The notes beneath the pieces were generated by a model. The model saw nothing but the letters and a program-made list of their open reading frames with translations, did no database searches and had not been told where the DNA came from. This document shows positions 8,322 to 16,925 of a stretch of DNA of 39,611 nt, in pieces. The stretch is taken from positions 1 to 39,611 of the forward strand of contig NZ_JABJXT010000026.1 of the NCBI RefSeq assembly GCF_013155295.1, read 5' to 3'. Numbering within the stretch: position 1 is the stretch's first letter; each line of letters begins with the position of its first letter. The position numbers and the translations under genes were made by a program. The DNA is from Pseudogemmobacter hezensis (GTDB lineage Bacteria; Pseudomonadota; Alphaproteobacteria; Rhodobacterales; Rhodobacteraceae).

Positions 8322-10196
8322 ATGTTTCACGTGAAACATTTTGATGTCATTGTGGTTGGCGGCGGGCATGCTGGGGCAGAGGCTGCTGCAGCAGCAGCGC
8401 GCAGTGGTGTTCAGACCGCATTGGTTACAATGCGCAAAGACACGATTGGCGTAATGTCGTGTAATCCCGCGATTGGTGGCCTGGGTAAGGGCCATCTTGT
8501 GCGTGAGGTTGATGCCCTGGATGGTATCATGGCCCGCGCGGGTGACGCGGCGGGCATCCAATATCGCCTTCTTAACCGTCGCAAAGGCCCGGCTGTGCAG
8601 GGGCCGCGCACGCAAGCAGACCGCAAGCTTTATCGGCAGGCCGTTCAGTCACTGCTGGCACAGGAAGAAAATCTGACAATTGTCGAAGGCGAAGCTGCAG
8701 AGCTGATCATTCAGGATAATCGTGTCATCGGGCTGCGTCTTTCTGATTCCAGTGAACTTAATGCGCCGACGGTCATTTTGACCACGGGAACGTTCCTGAA
8801 CGGCCTGATCCATGTTGGTGATAAAAGCCATTCGGGAGGCAGGGTAGGCGATAAGGCTTCGCAGACCCTGGCAGATCAAATTCGTGCACTTGGCCTGACA
8901 ACCGGGCGCCTGAAAACAGGGACACCGCCCAGGCTGGATGGAAAAACCATCAACTGGTCCATATTGGAAATGCAGCCCGCCGATCAGGATCCTGTGCTGC
9001 TGTCTTTCATGAATGGCAGGCCAATTGCACAGCAGATTTCCTGCGGGATAACGCATACCTCTGCAAAAACCCATGATATTATTCGGCAAAACCTTAGCCG
9101 CTCTGCGATGTATGGCGGTCATATCGATGGGGTAGGACCGCGTTACTGCCCATCAATCGAGGATAAGGTGGTCCGTTTTGCCGATAAAGACAGCCATCAG
9201 GTGTTTCTTGAGCCTGAGGGATTGGACGATGACACCGTCTACCCGAATGGTATTTCGACATCGCTGCCAGTTGATGTGCAAGAGGCCTATGTCCGCACTC
9301 TGGCGGGCCTGGAAGAGGTTCGTATCTTGCAGCCGGGCTATGCGATTGAATATGACTATCTTGATCCCAGGGGCTTGCGGGCTTCGCTGGAAAGCAAGGC
9401 GGTCGTCGGCCTTTATCTCGCGGGTCAGATAAACGGAACGACTGGCTATGAAGAGGCGGCAGCTCAGGGCATGGTCGCTGGTCTGAACGCCGCTCGGGCC
9501 GCACGTGGTCTTGAGGCGGTCGAGTTTTCGCGCAGTGACAGCTATATCGGCGTGATGATTGACGATTTGATCACCCGAGGCGTGACCGAACCTTACCGTA
9601 TGTTTACGTCGCGTGCCGAATATCGTCTTTCTTTGCGTGCGGATAACGCCGATCAGCGTCTGACGCCAAAAGGAATAGAGATTGGCTGCGTGCGCGAGCA
9701 GCGCGCCAGGGCCTTTGATGTCAAAATGGGCGATCTGTGCGCGGTTTCCACGCTGTTGAAAGAGACCCGCTTCACACCAAAGGAATTGGCTGAGGTGGGT
9801 ATCTCTGTCAGCAAAGATGGCAGTCGTCGCTCTGGTTGGGATTTGATGGCAATGCCAGAGTATGCCCCCACTGTTTTGGACGGGTTGATCGGCGGCCTTG
9901 CGTCGCACGACCCGGGGGCCCGCAGGCAGGCAGAAATCGAGGCGCTTTACTCGCAGTACACTGACCGTCAGGAGGCTGCGGCAGAGGAATTGCGTCGCCA
10001 CGAGGCGATGAAGATCCCGCTGAGCTTTGATTATACGGCGCTTTCGGGCTTGTCCTCAGAGTTGACGGGAAAATTGCAGCGCCGGCTGCCGGAAACCATT
10101 CAGCAGGCACGCCAGATTGAGGGCATGACCCCTGCTGCGATCATGTTGTTGATCGCAGCATTGCGGAAGTCGGCCTCTGACAGGAAGGCTGGCTGA
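8322..10196 (+). CDS. mnmG: tRNA uridine 5-carboxymethylaminomethyl modification enzyme MnmG (GidA)
   Basis: MnmG is the FAD-dependent partner of MnmE in wobble-uridine modification. The FAD-binding Rossmann motif [12 protein letters not shown] begins at residue 11, with the family signatures [22 protein letters not shown] and [11 protein letters not shown]; the GidA C-terminal domain follows (LDGLIGGL, later [17 protein letters not shown]). Length is 624 residues. I chose the ATG at 8322 (GTGAGG just upstream) over an in-frame TTG at 8304 inside mnmE. The first residues MFHVKH are encoded by a perfect parS site. Composition is lower in GC than the window average (27 of 60 at 8701-8760). Confidence 0.96.
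   Translation: MFHVKHFDVIVVGGGHAGAEAAAAAARSGVQTALVTMRKDTIGVMSCNPAIGGLGKGHLVREVDALDGIMARAGDAAGIQYRLLNRRKGPAVQGPRTQADRKLYRQAVQSLLAQEENLTIVEGEAAELIIQDNRVIGLRLSDSSELNAPTVILTTGTFLNGLIHVGDKSHSGGRVGDKASQTLADQIRALGLTTGRLKTGTPPRLDGKTINWSILEMQPADQDPVLLSFMNGRPIAQQISCGITHTSAKTHDIIRQNLSRSAMYGGHIDGVGPRYCPSIEDKVVRFADKDSHQVFLEPEGLDDDTVYPNGISTSLPVDVQEAYVRTLAGLEEVRILQPGYAIEYDYLDPRGLRASLESKAVVGLYLAGQINGTTGYEEAAAQGMVAGLNAARAARGLEAVEFSRSDSYIGVMIDDLITRGVTEPYRMFTSRAEYRLSLRADNADQRLTPKGIEIGCVREQRARAFDVKMGDLCAVSTLLKETRFTPKELAEVGISVSKDGSRRSGWDLMAMPEYAPTVLDGLIGGLASHDPGARRQAEIEALYSQYTDRQEAAAEELRRHEAMKIPLSFDYTALSGLSSELTGKLQRRLPETIQQARQIEGMTPAAIMLLIAALRKSASDRKAG
8323..8338. promoter_or_regulatory. parS centromere site at the mnmG start
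   Basis: TGTTTCACGTGAAACA matches the 16-bp parS palindrome perfectly. It begins one base into the mnmG start codon and is read as FHVKH. It is about 2.7 kb right of the origin candidate and 2.5 kb left of parA, a typical place for ParB loading. Confidence 0.92.
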
Positions 10197-10199
10197 GAT

Positions 10200-10835
10200 T
10201 TGGATCAGGATCTTTGGAATCGCCTTGGCACCAGTCAGCAGGGGATCGCACAGCTTCGGCTGTTTGAGGATCTTACGCGCAAATGGACCCAGAAGATCAA
10301 TCTGATTTCGCGGGCCACTATCGATCAGATCTGGGCCCGGCATATTGAGGATTCGGCCAGAATTCTTTTGCTGGCCCCCGAATCCCCCCGAATCTGGGCT
10401 GATTTCGGCTCTGGCGGCGGCTTTCCGGGGATCGTTGTAGCAGCCCTTCTGGCCGATCGCGGGGCGGAAACGCAGGTGATTCTTGTTGAATCCGACCAGC
10501 GAAAGGCAACATTCCTGCGTGAGGCAGCGCGACATCTTGCTCTGAACGTCCTGGTCAAAGCCGAGCGTGCTGAACAGATTTCCCCGATAGGGGCAGATGT
10601 AGTGTCAGCAAGGGCGTTGGCACCCCTGGATATGCTATGCGGCTTCGCTGAACGGCATGGAGCGCCGGATCATATCTGCCTTTTCCCCAAGGGAGAGACC
10701 TGGCAGGAAGAAGTTGCCAATGCCCGGAAAAATTGGACCTTCGATCTGGAGGCCGCGCTTGATCCGGGGCATAAGGGATCAGCCACTCTGAAATTGAGGT
10801 CACTCTGCCGTGCCAGTCGCGATTCCCATGTCTGA
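10200..10835 (+). CDS. rsmG: 16S rRNA (guanine-N7)-methyltransferase RsmG (GidB)
   Basis: RsmG methylates G527 (E. coli numbering) of 16S rRNA using S-adenosylmethionine. The pattern KWTQKINLIS ... IWARHIEDSARIL is the RsmG N-terminal signature, and ADFGSGGGFPGIV (68-79) is the SAM-binding glycine loop; VESDQRKATFLREAAR follows as in the family. Length is 211 residues. The start is taken as TTG at 10200, 3 bases after mnmG, with AGGAAGG 12 bases upstream; no better ATG exists near the expected N-terminus. Its end overlaps the parA ATG by 8 bases. Confidence 0.93.
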   Translation: MDQDLWNRLGTSQQGIAQLRLFEDLTRKWTQKINLISRATIDQIWARHIEDSARILLLAPESPRIWADFGSGGGFPGIVVAALLADRGAETQVILVESDQRKATFLREAARHLALNVLVKAERAEQISPIGADVVSARALAPLDMLCGFAERHGAPDHICLFPKGETWQEEVANARKNWTFDLEAALDPGHKGSATLKLRSLCRASRDSHV

Positions 10836-11625
10836 CGCCAACCCATTTCCGGCACATGTGATCGCTGTCGCCAACCAAAAGGGTGGCGTCGGTAAAACTA
10901 CAACTGCGATTAACCTTTCAGCCGCGCTGGCCGAGCGCGGGCTTCGCATTTTGCTTGTTGATCTCGACCCTCAGGGCAATGCCTCTACCGGGCTGGGGAT
11001 TGCGACGAATGACCGAAAGCTGACGACCTACGACCTGATCCTTTCTGATGGCGCCCCGGCTGCGATATTGCAGCAGACATCGGTTAAAAATCTGTGGATT
11101 AGCCCGGCAAATTCGGACCTCGCATCGGCCGATATCGACCTGGTTTCCAATGAAAAGCGCAGTTTTCTGCTGCATGACGCGTTGAAACACCCCGAAATTG
11201 AGGCGATGGGCTTCGATGTTGTGCTGATCGACTGCCCGCCGTCGCTGTCTTTGCTGACGGTGAATGCCTTGGTGGCGGCAAATGCGGTCCTGGTGCCGCT
11301 GCAAGCCGAATTTTACGCGCTTGAAGGCCTGTCGCAGCTGCTGCTGACGGTGCGTGATGTGCGGCGTTCGGCCAATCCTGATCTGCGGATCGAGGGCGTG
11401 GTTCTGACCATGTATGACGGGCGCAACAACCTGGCGCAGCAGGTTGAAACGGATGCGCGTGAGAACCTTGGCGATATGGTGTTTCGCACCATTATCCCGC
11501 GGAATGTGCGGCTGTCAGAGGCCCCGTCTTTCGCAAAGCCGGTGACGGAATATGACCCGATCTCGAAAGGGGCTGAGGCCTATCGCTCACTCGCAGAGGA
11601 AATTGCCGCAAAACTGCGGTCCTGA
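10828..11625 (+). CDS. parA: chromosome partitioning ATPase ParA
   Basis: ParA is a deviant Walker-type ATPase that, with ParB and parS, moves replicated origins apart. The deviant Walker A KGGVGKTTTAINL follows VIAVANQ; Walker A' LLVDLDPQGNAS and Walker B VVLIDCPPSLSLLT are present, and TMYDGRNNLAQQV is typical of chromosomal ParA/Soj. Length is 265 residues from the ATG at 10828. An in-frame GTG at 10810 with GAGG 10 bases upstream would add six residues and is a real alternative. It is coupled to rsmG upstream and separated from parB by 22 bases. Confidence 0.96.
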   Translation: MSDANPFPAHVIAVANQKGGVGKTTTAINLSAALAERGLRILLVDLDPQGNASTGLGIATNDRKLTTYDLILSDGAPAAILQQTSVKNLWISPANSDLASADIDLVSNEKRSFLLHDALKHPEIEAMGFDVVLIDCPPSLSLLTVNALVAANAVLVPLQAEFYALEGLSQLLLTVRDVRRSANPDLRIEGVVLTMYDGRNNLAQQVETDARENLGDMVFRTIIPRNVRLSEAPSFAKPVTEYDPISKGAEAYRSLAEEIAAKLRS

Positions 11626-11647
11626 GAACAAAAAGAAGGGGCAGAGC

Positions 11648-12535
11648 ATGGAACGCAAAGGGCTTGGGCGTGGTCTTTCGGCATTGATGTCGGATGTGAA
11701 TTTGCGGCCTGAAAGCGAGGGCCCGCGCCGTGCGGATACCCGTTTGCCCGTGGAAAAGCTGCGGCCGAATCCGGATCAGCCGCGCAAAGACTTTGATCAG
11801 GCTGCGCTTGAGGCTCTGGCGGAATCGCTGCGCCAGAAGGGCGTGATCCAGCCGCTGGTCGTGCGGTCCAAGGGCGATTTCTATGAGATTGTCGCGGGTG
11901 AGCGGCGCTGGCGTGCGGCGCAGATCGCGCAATTGCATGAGGTTCCGGTCGTTATCCGTGAACTCGACGACACCGAAGTGCTGGAAATCGCCATCATCGA
12001 GAATATTCAGCGCGAGGATCTGAATGCGATCGAAGAGGCGCTTGGCCTGCGCCAGCTGATCGAGCGCTTTGGCCATACCCAAGAAAAGGTGGCCGAGGCG
12101 CTTTCAAAAAGCCGCAGCCATGTTGCCAACCTGCTGAGGCTGTTGAACCTGCCTGACGATGTGCAGCGCATGGTGCGTGAGAATGCGATTTCTGCAGGCC
12201 ATGCGCGGGCGCTGATCAATGCGCCAGATCCGATTCGGCTGGCGCAGACCGTTGCGGCGCGTGGATTGTCGGTGCGTGAGACTGAAAAGCTGGCTCGTGA
12301 GGCCGCAGAGCCGACCAAATCGGCCTCTGCCGGGCAGAAATCTGGCTCTGCCAGCAGCAAAGATGCCGATACGCGTGCCCTTGAAGGCGATCTTTCGGCG
12401 CAGCTTGGTATGACTGTTCGCATCCAGCACAAGGGGGAGGGCGGGGATCTGGTGATTTCCTACCGTGATCTTGAAGAGCTGGACCTGCTTTGCCAGCTGC
12501 TTTCGTCCGGCCCCTCGGGCCTTGCGCGGGACTGA
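11648..12535 (+). CDS. parB: chromosome partitioning protein ParB
   Basis: ParB binds parS and spreads on neighbouring DNA as a CTP-dependent clamp, linking the origin to ParA. The N-terminus MERKGLGRGLSALM is the ParA-contacting segment. The ParB/CTPase domain has GERRWRA (84-90) and ENIQRED (118-124), and a helix-turn-helix follows near 135-165 (HTQEKVAEALSKSRSHVANL). The C-terminal dimerisation region ends about residue 290. Length is 295 residues. The start is ATG 11648 with AAGGGG 6 bases upstream. Its stop is one base from that of convergent hemW. Matching parS sites are present in the window at 8323 and 13702, with a one-mismatch site at 3439. Confidence 0.96.
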   Translation: MERKGLGRGLSALMSDVNLRPESEGPRRADTRLPVEKLRPNPDQPRKDFDQAALEALAESLRQKGVIQPLVVRSKGDFYEIVAGERRWRAAQIAQLHEVPVVIRELDDTEVLEIAIIENIQREDLNAIEEALGLRQLIERFGHTQEKVAEALSKSRSHVANLLRLLNLPDDVQRMVRENAISAGHARALINAPDPIRLAQTVAARGLSVRETEKLAREAAEPTKSASAGQKSGSASSKDADTRALEGDLSAQLGMTVRIQHKGEGGDLVISYRDLEELDLLCQLLSSGPSGLARD

Positions 12536-12536
12536 G

Positions 12537-13718
12537 TCAGGCCTCTGAGATCTCCAGGATCAGGCGATTAAGCAGCAGGCGCCCGCTTTGAGTCGCCCTA
12601 AGCCAACCCTGATCCTGGATAATAAAGCCATCCTGCTCAAGCATGGCCAGTTTAGCAGCATCGGGGGCACGCCCCAGCATTGCCGAATAGCGTGCAAGGG
12701 ACATCCCTTCGGTCAGACGCAGCGACATCATCAGATATTCGGCGGCCTGATCCTCGGGTGCAATAGCCTCACGCGGGGCCTCGCCTGTCCCATTTTTGCG
12801 CACAGCCTCGCGCCACAGGTCTGGCGAGCGGTGCGCGACTGTTGCCAGTCGATGGCCGTTCAATGTAAGCCTGCCATGCGCACCCGGCCCAATGCCGAGA
12901 TAGTCGCCCATTCGCCAATAGACCTGGTTATGACGTGATTCAGCGCCCGGCTTGGCGTAGTTAGATACCTCATAGCCCAAAAGCCCTGCCTCGGCGCAAA
13001 GCTCGGTCGTCAGATCATACATATCAGCCGCGAGATCCTCATCCGGCAGGCCGTGCAGCTTTCCGGCGTCGTAAAGGCGGGCAAAAGCGGTGCCTTCTTC
13101 TATTGTTAGCTGATAGAGCGATATGTGGTCGGGCCCGCGGGACAAAACATGGCGCAACTCTTCGCCCCAGGATGCCAGATCCTGGTCCTGGCGGGCGTAG
13201 ATCAGGTCGCAGGATGTGCGGTCAAACAGGCTGCGGGCCAGATCCAGCGCGGCAAGGCCATCTGCGGCGCTGTGCTGACGCCCCAGGCGACGTAAGTCCT
13301 GGTCGTTCAAAGCCTGCAAGCCAAGCGAAACCCGGTTAACCCCGGCATGGCGATAGGCGGCAAATCGAGCGGCTTCGACCGATGTGGGATTTGCCTCAAG
13401 CGTGATCTCGGGGTCATTGGTCAGACGCCAATGCTTTGAAACGCGGTCAAGTATGGCATCAACAGTCGCGGGATCCATCAGGGATGGGGTTCCCCCGCCG
13501 AAGAACACCGAACGCAGGATGCGGCCGCCGGTTTCGGTCGCGGCGCGGTCAAGTTCCTGCAGATAGGCCTCTCGCCAGGCGTCCTGGTCGATCTTTGCCG
13601 TCACATGGCTGTTGAAGTCGCAATAGGGGCACTTTGCCTTGCAATAGGGCCAATGAATGTAGAGGGCGAAACCGCCCTCTTGCCAGTCTTCGCCCATGTG
13701 ATGTTTCACGTGAAACAT
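12537..13718 (-). CDS. hemW: radical SAM protein HemW (coproporphyrinogen III oxidase-like)
   Basis: HemW is a radical SAM relative of HemN; studied members bind heme and act in heme delivery rather than as true coproporphyrinogen oxidases. The iron-sulfur motif CxxxCxxC is seen as CKAKCPYC (Cys26, Cys30, Cys33), and FFGGGTPSL is the glycine-rich SAM-binding strand. HNQVYWRMGDYLGIGPGAHG is a HemN/HemW family stretch, followed by the HemN C-terminal domain. Length is 393 residues from ATG 13718, whose first residues MFHVKH are encoded by a parS site; Met8 (13697) is an alternative start. It overlaps the 3' end of rdgB by 13 bases. The usual HemN-specific N-terminal extension is absent, which supports HemW. 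Confidence 0.93.
   Translation of the reverse strand: MFHVKHHMGEDWQEGGFALYIHWPYCKAKCPYCDFNSHVTAKIDQDAWREAYLQELDRAATETGGRILRSVFFGGGTPSLMDPATVDAILDRVSKHWRLTNDPEITLEANPTSVEAARFAAYRHAGVNRVSLGLQALNDQDLRRLGRQHSAADGLAALDLARSLFDRTSCDLIYARQDQDLASWGEELRHVLSRGPDHISLYQLTIEEGTAFARLYDAGKLHGLPDEDLAADMYDLTTELCAEAGLLGYEVSNYAKPGAESRHNQVYWRMGDYLGIGPGAHGRLTLNGHRLATVAHRSPDLWREAVRKNGTGEAPREAIAPEDQAAEYLMMSLRLTEGMSLARYSAMLGRAPDAAKLAMLEQDGFIIQDQGWLRATQSGRLLLNRLILEISEA
13702..13717. promoter_or_regulatory. parS centromere site across the rdgB/hemW junction
   Basis: A perfect TGTTTCACGTGAAACA covers both the last codons and stop of rdgB and the first codons of hemW. The palindrome supplies the hemW ATG and the rdgB TGA in different frames. 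It is about 8 kb from the origin candidate and 1.2 kb from the parB end. Confidence 0.92.
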
Positions 13719-14317
13719 TTCTCCAGCAAGGCCTTCACTGCACGGGCGCGATGGCTGATCGCGTTCTTCGCAGCGGGCTCCATTTCGGCAAAGGTTTGCG
13801 GCAGGCCCTCTGGCTCAAACATCGGGTCGTAGCCGTGGCCTTCCGCGCCGCGACGAGGCCAGATCAGCTGCCCCGGACAGACGCCCTCGGCATGTTCATC
13901 ATGACCGTCGGGCCAGGCAAGGACCAGAGTGCTGCGAAATTGAGCCAGACGGGGCAGGGGCGCGTTCTTCTCTTCCAGGAGCGCCCAGGTCTTTTCCATC
14001 GCCATGCCAAAGTCACGGCCCGTCGGGGTCTCGGCCCAATCGGCGGTATAGACGCCCGGCGCACCATTCAACGCATCAATCGTAAGGCCGGAATCATCGG
14101 CCAGCGCGGGAAGGCCGGTCGCCTTCGCGGCGTAATGCGCTTTGATGCGGCCATTGCCGAGGAAGCTGTCCTCGGTCTCGGCAGGCTCAGTCAGGCCAAA
14201 ATCAGCCGCTGAAACGCAGGTGATGCCAAGGGGAGCCAGCAGCGCGGAAAATTCTGCCAGCTTGCCTTTGTTGTGGCTGGCAATAACCAGCTTGTCTTCG
14301 GTGAATTTGCGGGTCAT
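13706..14317 (-). CDS. rdgB: XTP/dITP diphosphatase (non-canonical purine NTP pyrophosphatase)
   Basis: RdgB (HAM1 family) cleaves dITP, XTP and ITP to monophosphates, keeping deaminated purines out of DNA and RNA. The [10 protein letters not shown] substrate motif (14-23) opens the protein, and [24 protein letters not shown] is the HAM1 core with metal-binding aspartates. [18 protein letters not shown] and the ISHRARA ending are also family features. Length is 203 residues. It sits between rph (4-base overlap) and hemW (13-base overlap) in one operon; the last codons and stop are embedded in a parS palindrome. Confidence 0.95.
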   Translation of the reverse strand: MTRKFTEDKLVIASHNKGKLAEFSALLAPLGITCVSAADFGLTEPAETEDSFLGNGRIKAHYAAKATGLPALADDSGLTIDALNGAPGVYTADWAETPTGRDFGMAMEKTWALLEEKNAPLPRLAQFRSTLVLAWPDGHDEHAEGVCPGQLIWPRRGAEGHGYDPMFEPEGLPQTFAEMEPAAKNAISHRARAVKALLEKCFT

Positions 14318-15030
14318 GCCGAGATCGCCTCTTTCTGCGCGGCGACCAAAGCAGCGGTGCCCTGCAGGCCCAGCTGCAGCAGTACGCTCAGATCCTCGGT
14401 CGAGAATGGCGCGCCTTCGGCAGAGGCCTGAACCTCGACCAGTTTGCCGCGCCCGGTGATCACGAAATTGCCATCGGTGCCCGCAGCGGAATCCTCATCA
14501 TAATCAAGATCCAGGACGTTCTGCCCCGCATATATACCACATGAGACAGCCGCCACATGATCCAGGAGGGGGTCGCTGGTCACGATCCCTTTCTGCATCA
14601 GGCGATTCATTGCCAGTCGCAGCGCCACCCAGCCGCCGGTGATCGCCGCGCAGCGGGTGCCACCATCGGCCTGGATCACATCGCAATCGACGGTGATCTG
14701 GCGCTCACCCAAGGCCTGGCGGTCCACTACGGCACGCAGGCTGCGGCCAATAAGACGTTGAATCTCTTGCGTTCTTCCAGATTGCTTGCCCGAAGCAGCC
14801 TCACGCCGCGAACGGGTATGGGTTGAACGCGGCAGCATGCCATATTCCGCGGTAACCCAGCCCATGCCGGAATTGCGCAGGAAGGGCGGCGGCTTATCCT
14901 CGATCGAGGCCGTGCACAGAACATGGGTATTGCCCATGCGGATCAGGCAGGAGCCTTCGGCATGCAGCGAAACCCCGGTTTCGATGGAAACCGCGCGGAG
15001 TTGATCGAGAGCTCGTCCCGAGGGGCGCAT
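14314..15030 (-). CDS. rph: ribonuclease PH
   Basis: RNase PH trims tRNA 3' ends by phosphorolysis. The protein starts [19 protein letters not shown] and shows [20 protein letters not shown], the phosphate-binding and RNA-binding arginine stretch, then [16 protein letters not shown] and [20 protein letters not shown], the conserved catalytic block. Length is 238 residues, the family norm. The start is ATG 15030; the open frame continues upstream but without homology. It is transcribed away from hrcA, sharing a 175-bp divergent region, and overlaps rdgB by 4 bases. Confidence 0.96.
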   Translation of the reverse strand: MRPSGRALDQLRAVSIETGVSLHAEGSCLIRMGNTHVLCTASIEDKPPPFLRNSGMGWVTAEYGMLPRSTHTRSRREAASGKQSGRTQEIQRLIGRSLRAVVDRQALGERQITVDCDVIQADGGTRCAAITGGWVALRLAMNRLMQKGIVTSDPLLDHVAAVSCGIYAGQNVLDLDYDEDSAAGTDGNFVITGRGKLVEVQASAEGAPFSTEDLSVLLQLGLQGTAALVAAQKEAISA

Positions 15031-15130
15031 TTTGTGATCCTTTCGGTGATTTGGGTCAGATATGCGCGGGCAGGTTGCGGATGCAACCCCGATTGGGGGG
15101 TGTTGACGCCGATGCCGCTTTGGCAGCGGA

Positions 15131-15159
15131 TTGACGACGCCCTGCATTCTCCCTTTATT
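15131..15159 (+). promoter_or_regulatory. candidate sigma70-type promoter for hrcA
   Basis: TTGACG (15131-15136), a 17-base spacer and TTTATT (15154-15159) lie about 45 bases before hrcA. No CIRCE operator (TTAGCACTC-N9-GAGTGCTAA) is visible here. Confidence 0.35.
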
Positions 15160-15205
15160 CAGAGGTGGGGTGGATGTTCACAGAAGAAGACGGGCCGGGA
15201 ATACC

Positions 15206-16276
15206 ATGGCAGACAGGAAAGAGCTGCTTGCGCAAATGAGCGACAGATCCCGCGAAGTATTTCGTCGGGTGGTTGAGGGATATCTTGAAACCGGGGATCC
15301 GGTCGGTTCGCGCACGCTGACGCGCAGCCTGTCAGAGCAGGTCTCGGCGGCGACGATCCGCAATGTGATGCAGGATCTGGAACATCTGGGCCTATTGGAC
15401 AGCCCGCATGTCTCGGCCGGTCGGGTGCCGACGCAGCAGGGTTTGCGGCTGTTTGTTGATGGTTTTCTGGAAATGGGAACCGTCGATCAGGCGGATCGCG
15501 CCCGAATTGACGCGACGATGCATGGCGATGACCACGATGTCAGCGCGGCGCTGGATCATGTTTCGGCGGCGCTGTCCTTTCTGACCGGCGGCGCAAGCAT
15601 CGTGATGACGCCCAAGCATGAACAGGCGCCGATCCGGCATATCGAATTTGTCTCGCTTTCTTCTGATCGGGCGCTGGTGGTGCTGGTTTTCGCTGATGGC
15701 CAGGTCGAGAATCGCCTCTTCACGCCGCCGCCCGGGCAGACGCCGTCCTCGATGCGAGAGGCGGCGAATTTCCTGAACGCGATGGCTGAGGGGCGCACGC
15801 TGTCAGATCTCCGCCATCGGATCCGCAGCGAGATTGTGCAACGCAGGCAAGAGATTGACAGCCTGGCGCGTGATCTGGTCGAAAGCGGGCTGGCGGTCTG
15901 GGAAAATGCCGGGCTGACCTCTGAAAGGCTGATCGTGCGCGGGCGCGCAAACCTTTTGGAAACCTCTGGCGGCGAAGATGTGGACCGGATCCGCAGCCTT
16001 TTCGATGACCTGGAACGCAAACGCGATATTGCCGAATTTCTGGAATTGGCCGATGAGGGCGACGGGGTGCGCATCTTCATTGGCTCGGAAAACAAACTCT
16101 TTTCACTTTCGGGTTCAAGTCTGGTCGTTTCCCCCTATATGAACGCCGAGCGAAAGATTATCGGTGCCGTCGGCGTTATCGGGCCGACCCGGCTGAATTA
16201 CGGGCGGGTGGTGCCGATTGTGGATTACACGGCGCAGCTTGTCGGGCGGATGGTATCCGGTCGCGGGCGGGGCTGA
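15206..16276 (+). CDS. hrcA: heat-inducible transcription repressor HrcA
   Basis: HrcA represses groESL and other heat-shock genes by binding CIRCE operators. An N-terminal winged helix reads REVFRRVVEGYLETGDPVGSRTL, then VSAATIRNVMQDLEHLGLLDSPHVSAGRVPT, the recognition helix and wing typical of HrcA. The C-terminal effector domain has GAASIVMTP-like and GPTRLNYGRVVPIVDYTAQLV stretches (here GGASIVMTPKHE). Length is 356 residues from ATG 15206. It precedes grpE by 39 bases on the same strand, a classical hrcA-grpE pair. Confidence 0.95.
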   Translation: MADRKELLAQMSDRSREVFRRVVEGYLETGDPVGSRTLTRSLSEQVSAATIRNVMQDLEHLGLLDSPHVSAGRVPTQQGLRLFVDGFLEMGTVDQADRARIDATMHGDDHDVSAALDHVSAALSFLTGGASIVMTPKHEQAPIRHIEFVSLSSDRALVVLVFADGQVENRLFTPPPGQTPSSMREAANFLNAMAEGRTLSDLRHRIRSEIVQRRQEIDSLARDLVESGLAVWENAGLTSERLIVRGRANLLETSGGEDVDRIRSLFDDLERKRDIAEFLELADEGDGVRIFIGSENKLFSLSGSSLVVSPYMNAERKIIGAVGVIGPTRLNYGRVVPIVDYTAQLVGRMVSGRGRG

Positions 16277-16315
16277 ATTGAAACAGGTTGCGACCTGAAA
16301 GACTGAGGAGTTGTC

Positions 16316-16855
16316 ATGGCGCAGAATGAGAATGGCGCAGCAGAGAATGGCGTGACTGGCGATCTGCCGGAATTCGAGGAATTCGCCGTCGATGAGCTGG
16401 AGGTCCTGCGCCAGGAGCGGGATGACTTCCGCGATAAGTTCATGCGGGCGCTGGCTGATGCGGAAAATTCCCGCAAACGCGCCGAGCGTGACCGCCGTGA
16501 GGCCGAGCAATATGGCGGCTCGCGTCTGGCACGAGACCTTTTGCCGGTTTACGACAACCTCAATCGTGCGCTTGCCGCGATCCCTGAAGAAAGCCGCGCC
16601 GCCTCGGCCGCGCTGATTGAGGGGGTTGAACTGACCCTGCGCGAGCTGTCGGGCGTGATGAAGCGTCATGGCGTCATTGCCCTGACCCCGGCAGTGGGCG
16701 ATCAGTTCGATCCGCAGCTGCATGAGGCCATGTTCGAGGCCCCGCTGCCTGGCACCAAAGCAGGCCAGATTATCCAGGTCATGACCGAAGGTTTCATGCT
16801 GCATGACCGTCTGCTGCGCCCCGCGCAGGTTGGCGTTTCCTCAACGCCGGGCTGA
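16316..16855 (+). CDS. grpE: nucleotide exchange factor GrpE
   Basis: GrpE releases ADP from DnaK in the Hsp70 cycle and acts as a thermosensor. An acidic N-terminus is followed by a long helix (LRQERDDFRDKFMRALADAENSRKRAERDRREAEQYG) and the beta domain ending in GDQFDPQLHEAMFEAPLPG and VMTEGFMLHDRLLRPAQVGVS, the GrpE signature. Length is 179 residues. The start ATG follows a GAGGAG-containing site. dnaK/dnaJ are not in the window. Confidence 0.96.
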   Translation: MAQNENGAAENGVTGDLPEFEEFAVDELEVLRQERDDFRDKFMRALADAENSRKRAERDRREAEQYGGSRLARDLLPVYDNLNRALAAIPEESRAASAALIEGVELTLRELSGVMKRHGVIALTPAVGDQFDPQLHEAMFEAPLPGTKAGQIIQVMTEGFMLHDRLLRPAQVGVSSTPG

Positions 16856-16862
16856 TATACGC

Positions 16863-16902
16863 CGCAGATGGCTGTCGGGCTTTACCCCGACAGCCATCTG
16901 CG
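16863..16902. terminator. 17-bp perfect inverted repeat between convergent grpE and mutS
   Basis: CGCAGATGGCTGTCGGG (16863-16879) and its exact complement (16886-16902) are separated by six bases. Neither strand has a clear uridine tract after it, so it is an atypical terminator; it may stop transcription from both sides or protect 3' ends. Confidence 0.6.
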
Positions 16903-16923
16903 CAGGAAACAGCGCAGGAAACA
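16900..16923. repeat. 12-bp tandem repeat at the mutS 3' end
   Basis: GCGCAGGAAACA occurs twice in direct succession (16900-16911 and 16912-16923), immediately beyond the mutS stop and touching the long hairpin. Probably slippage; no function is visible. Confidence 0.7.
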
Positions 16924-16925
16924 GC

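Noticed and set aside
15031-15205. CIRCE operator before hrcA
   Set aside because: No TTAGCACTC-N9-GAGTGCTAA-like inverted repeat is visible.
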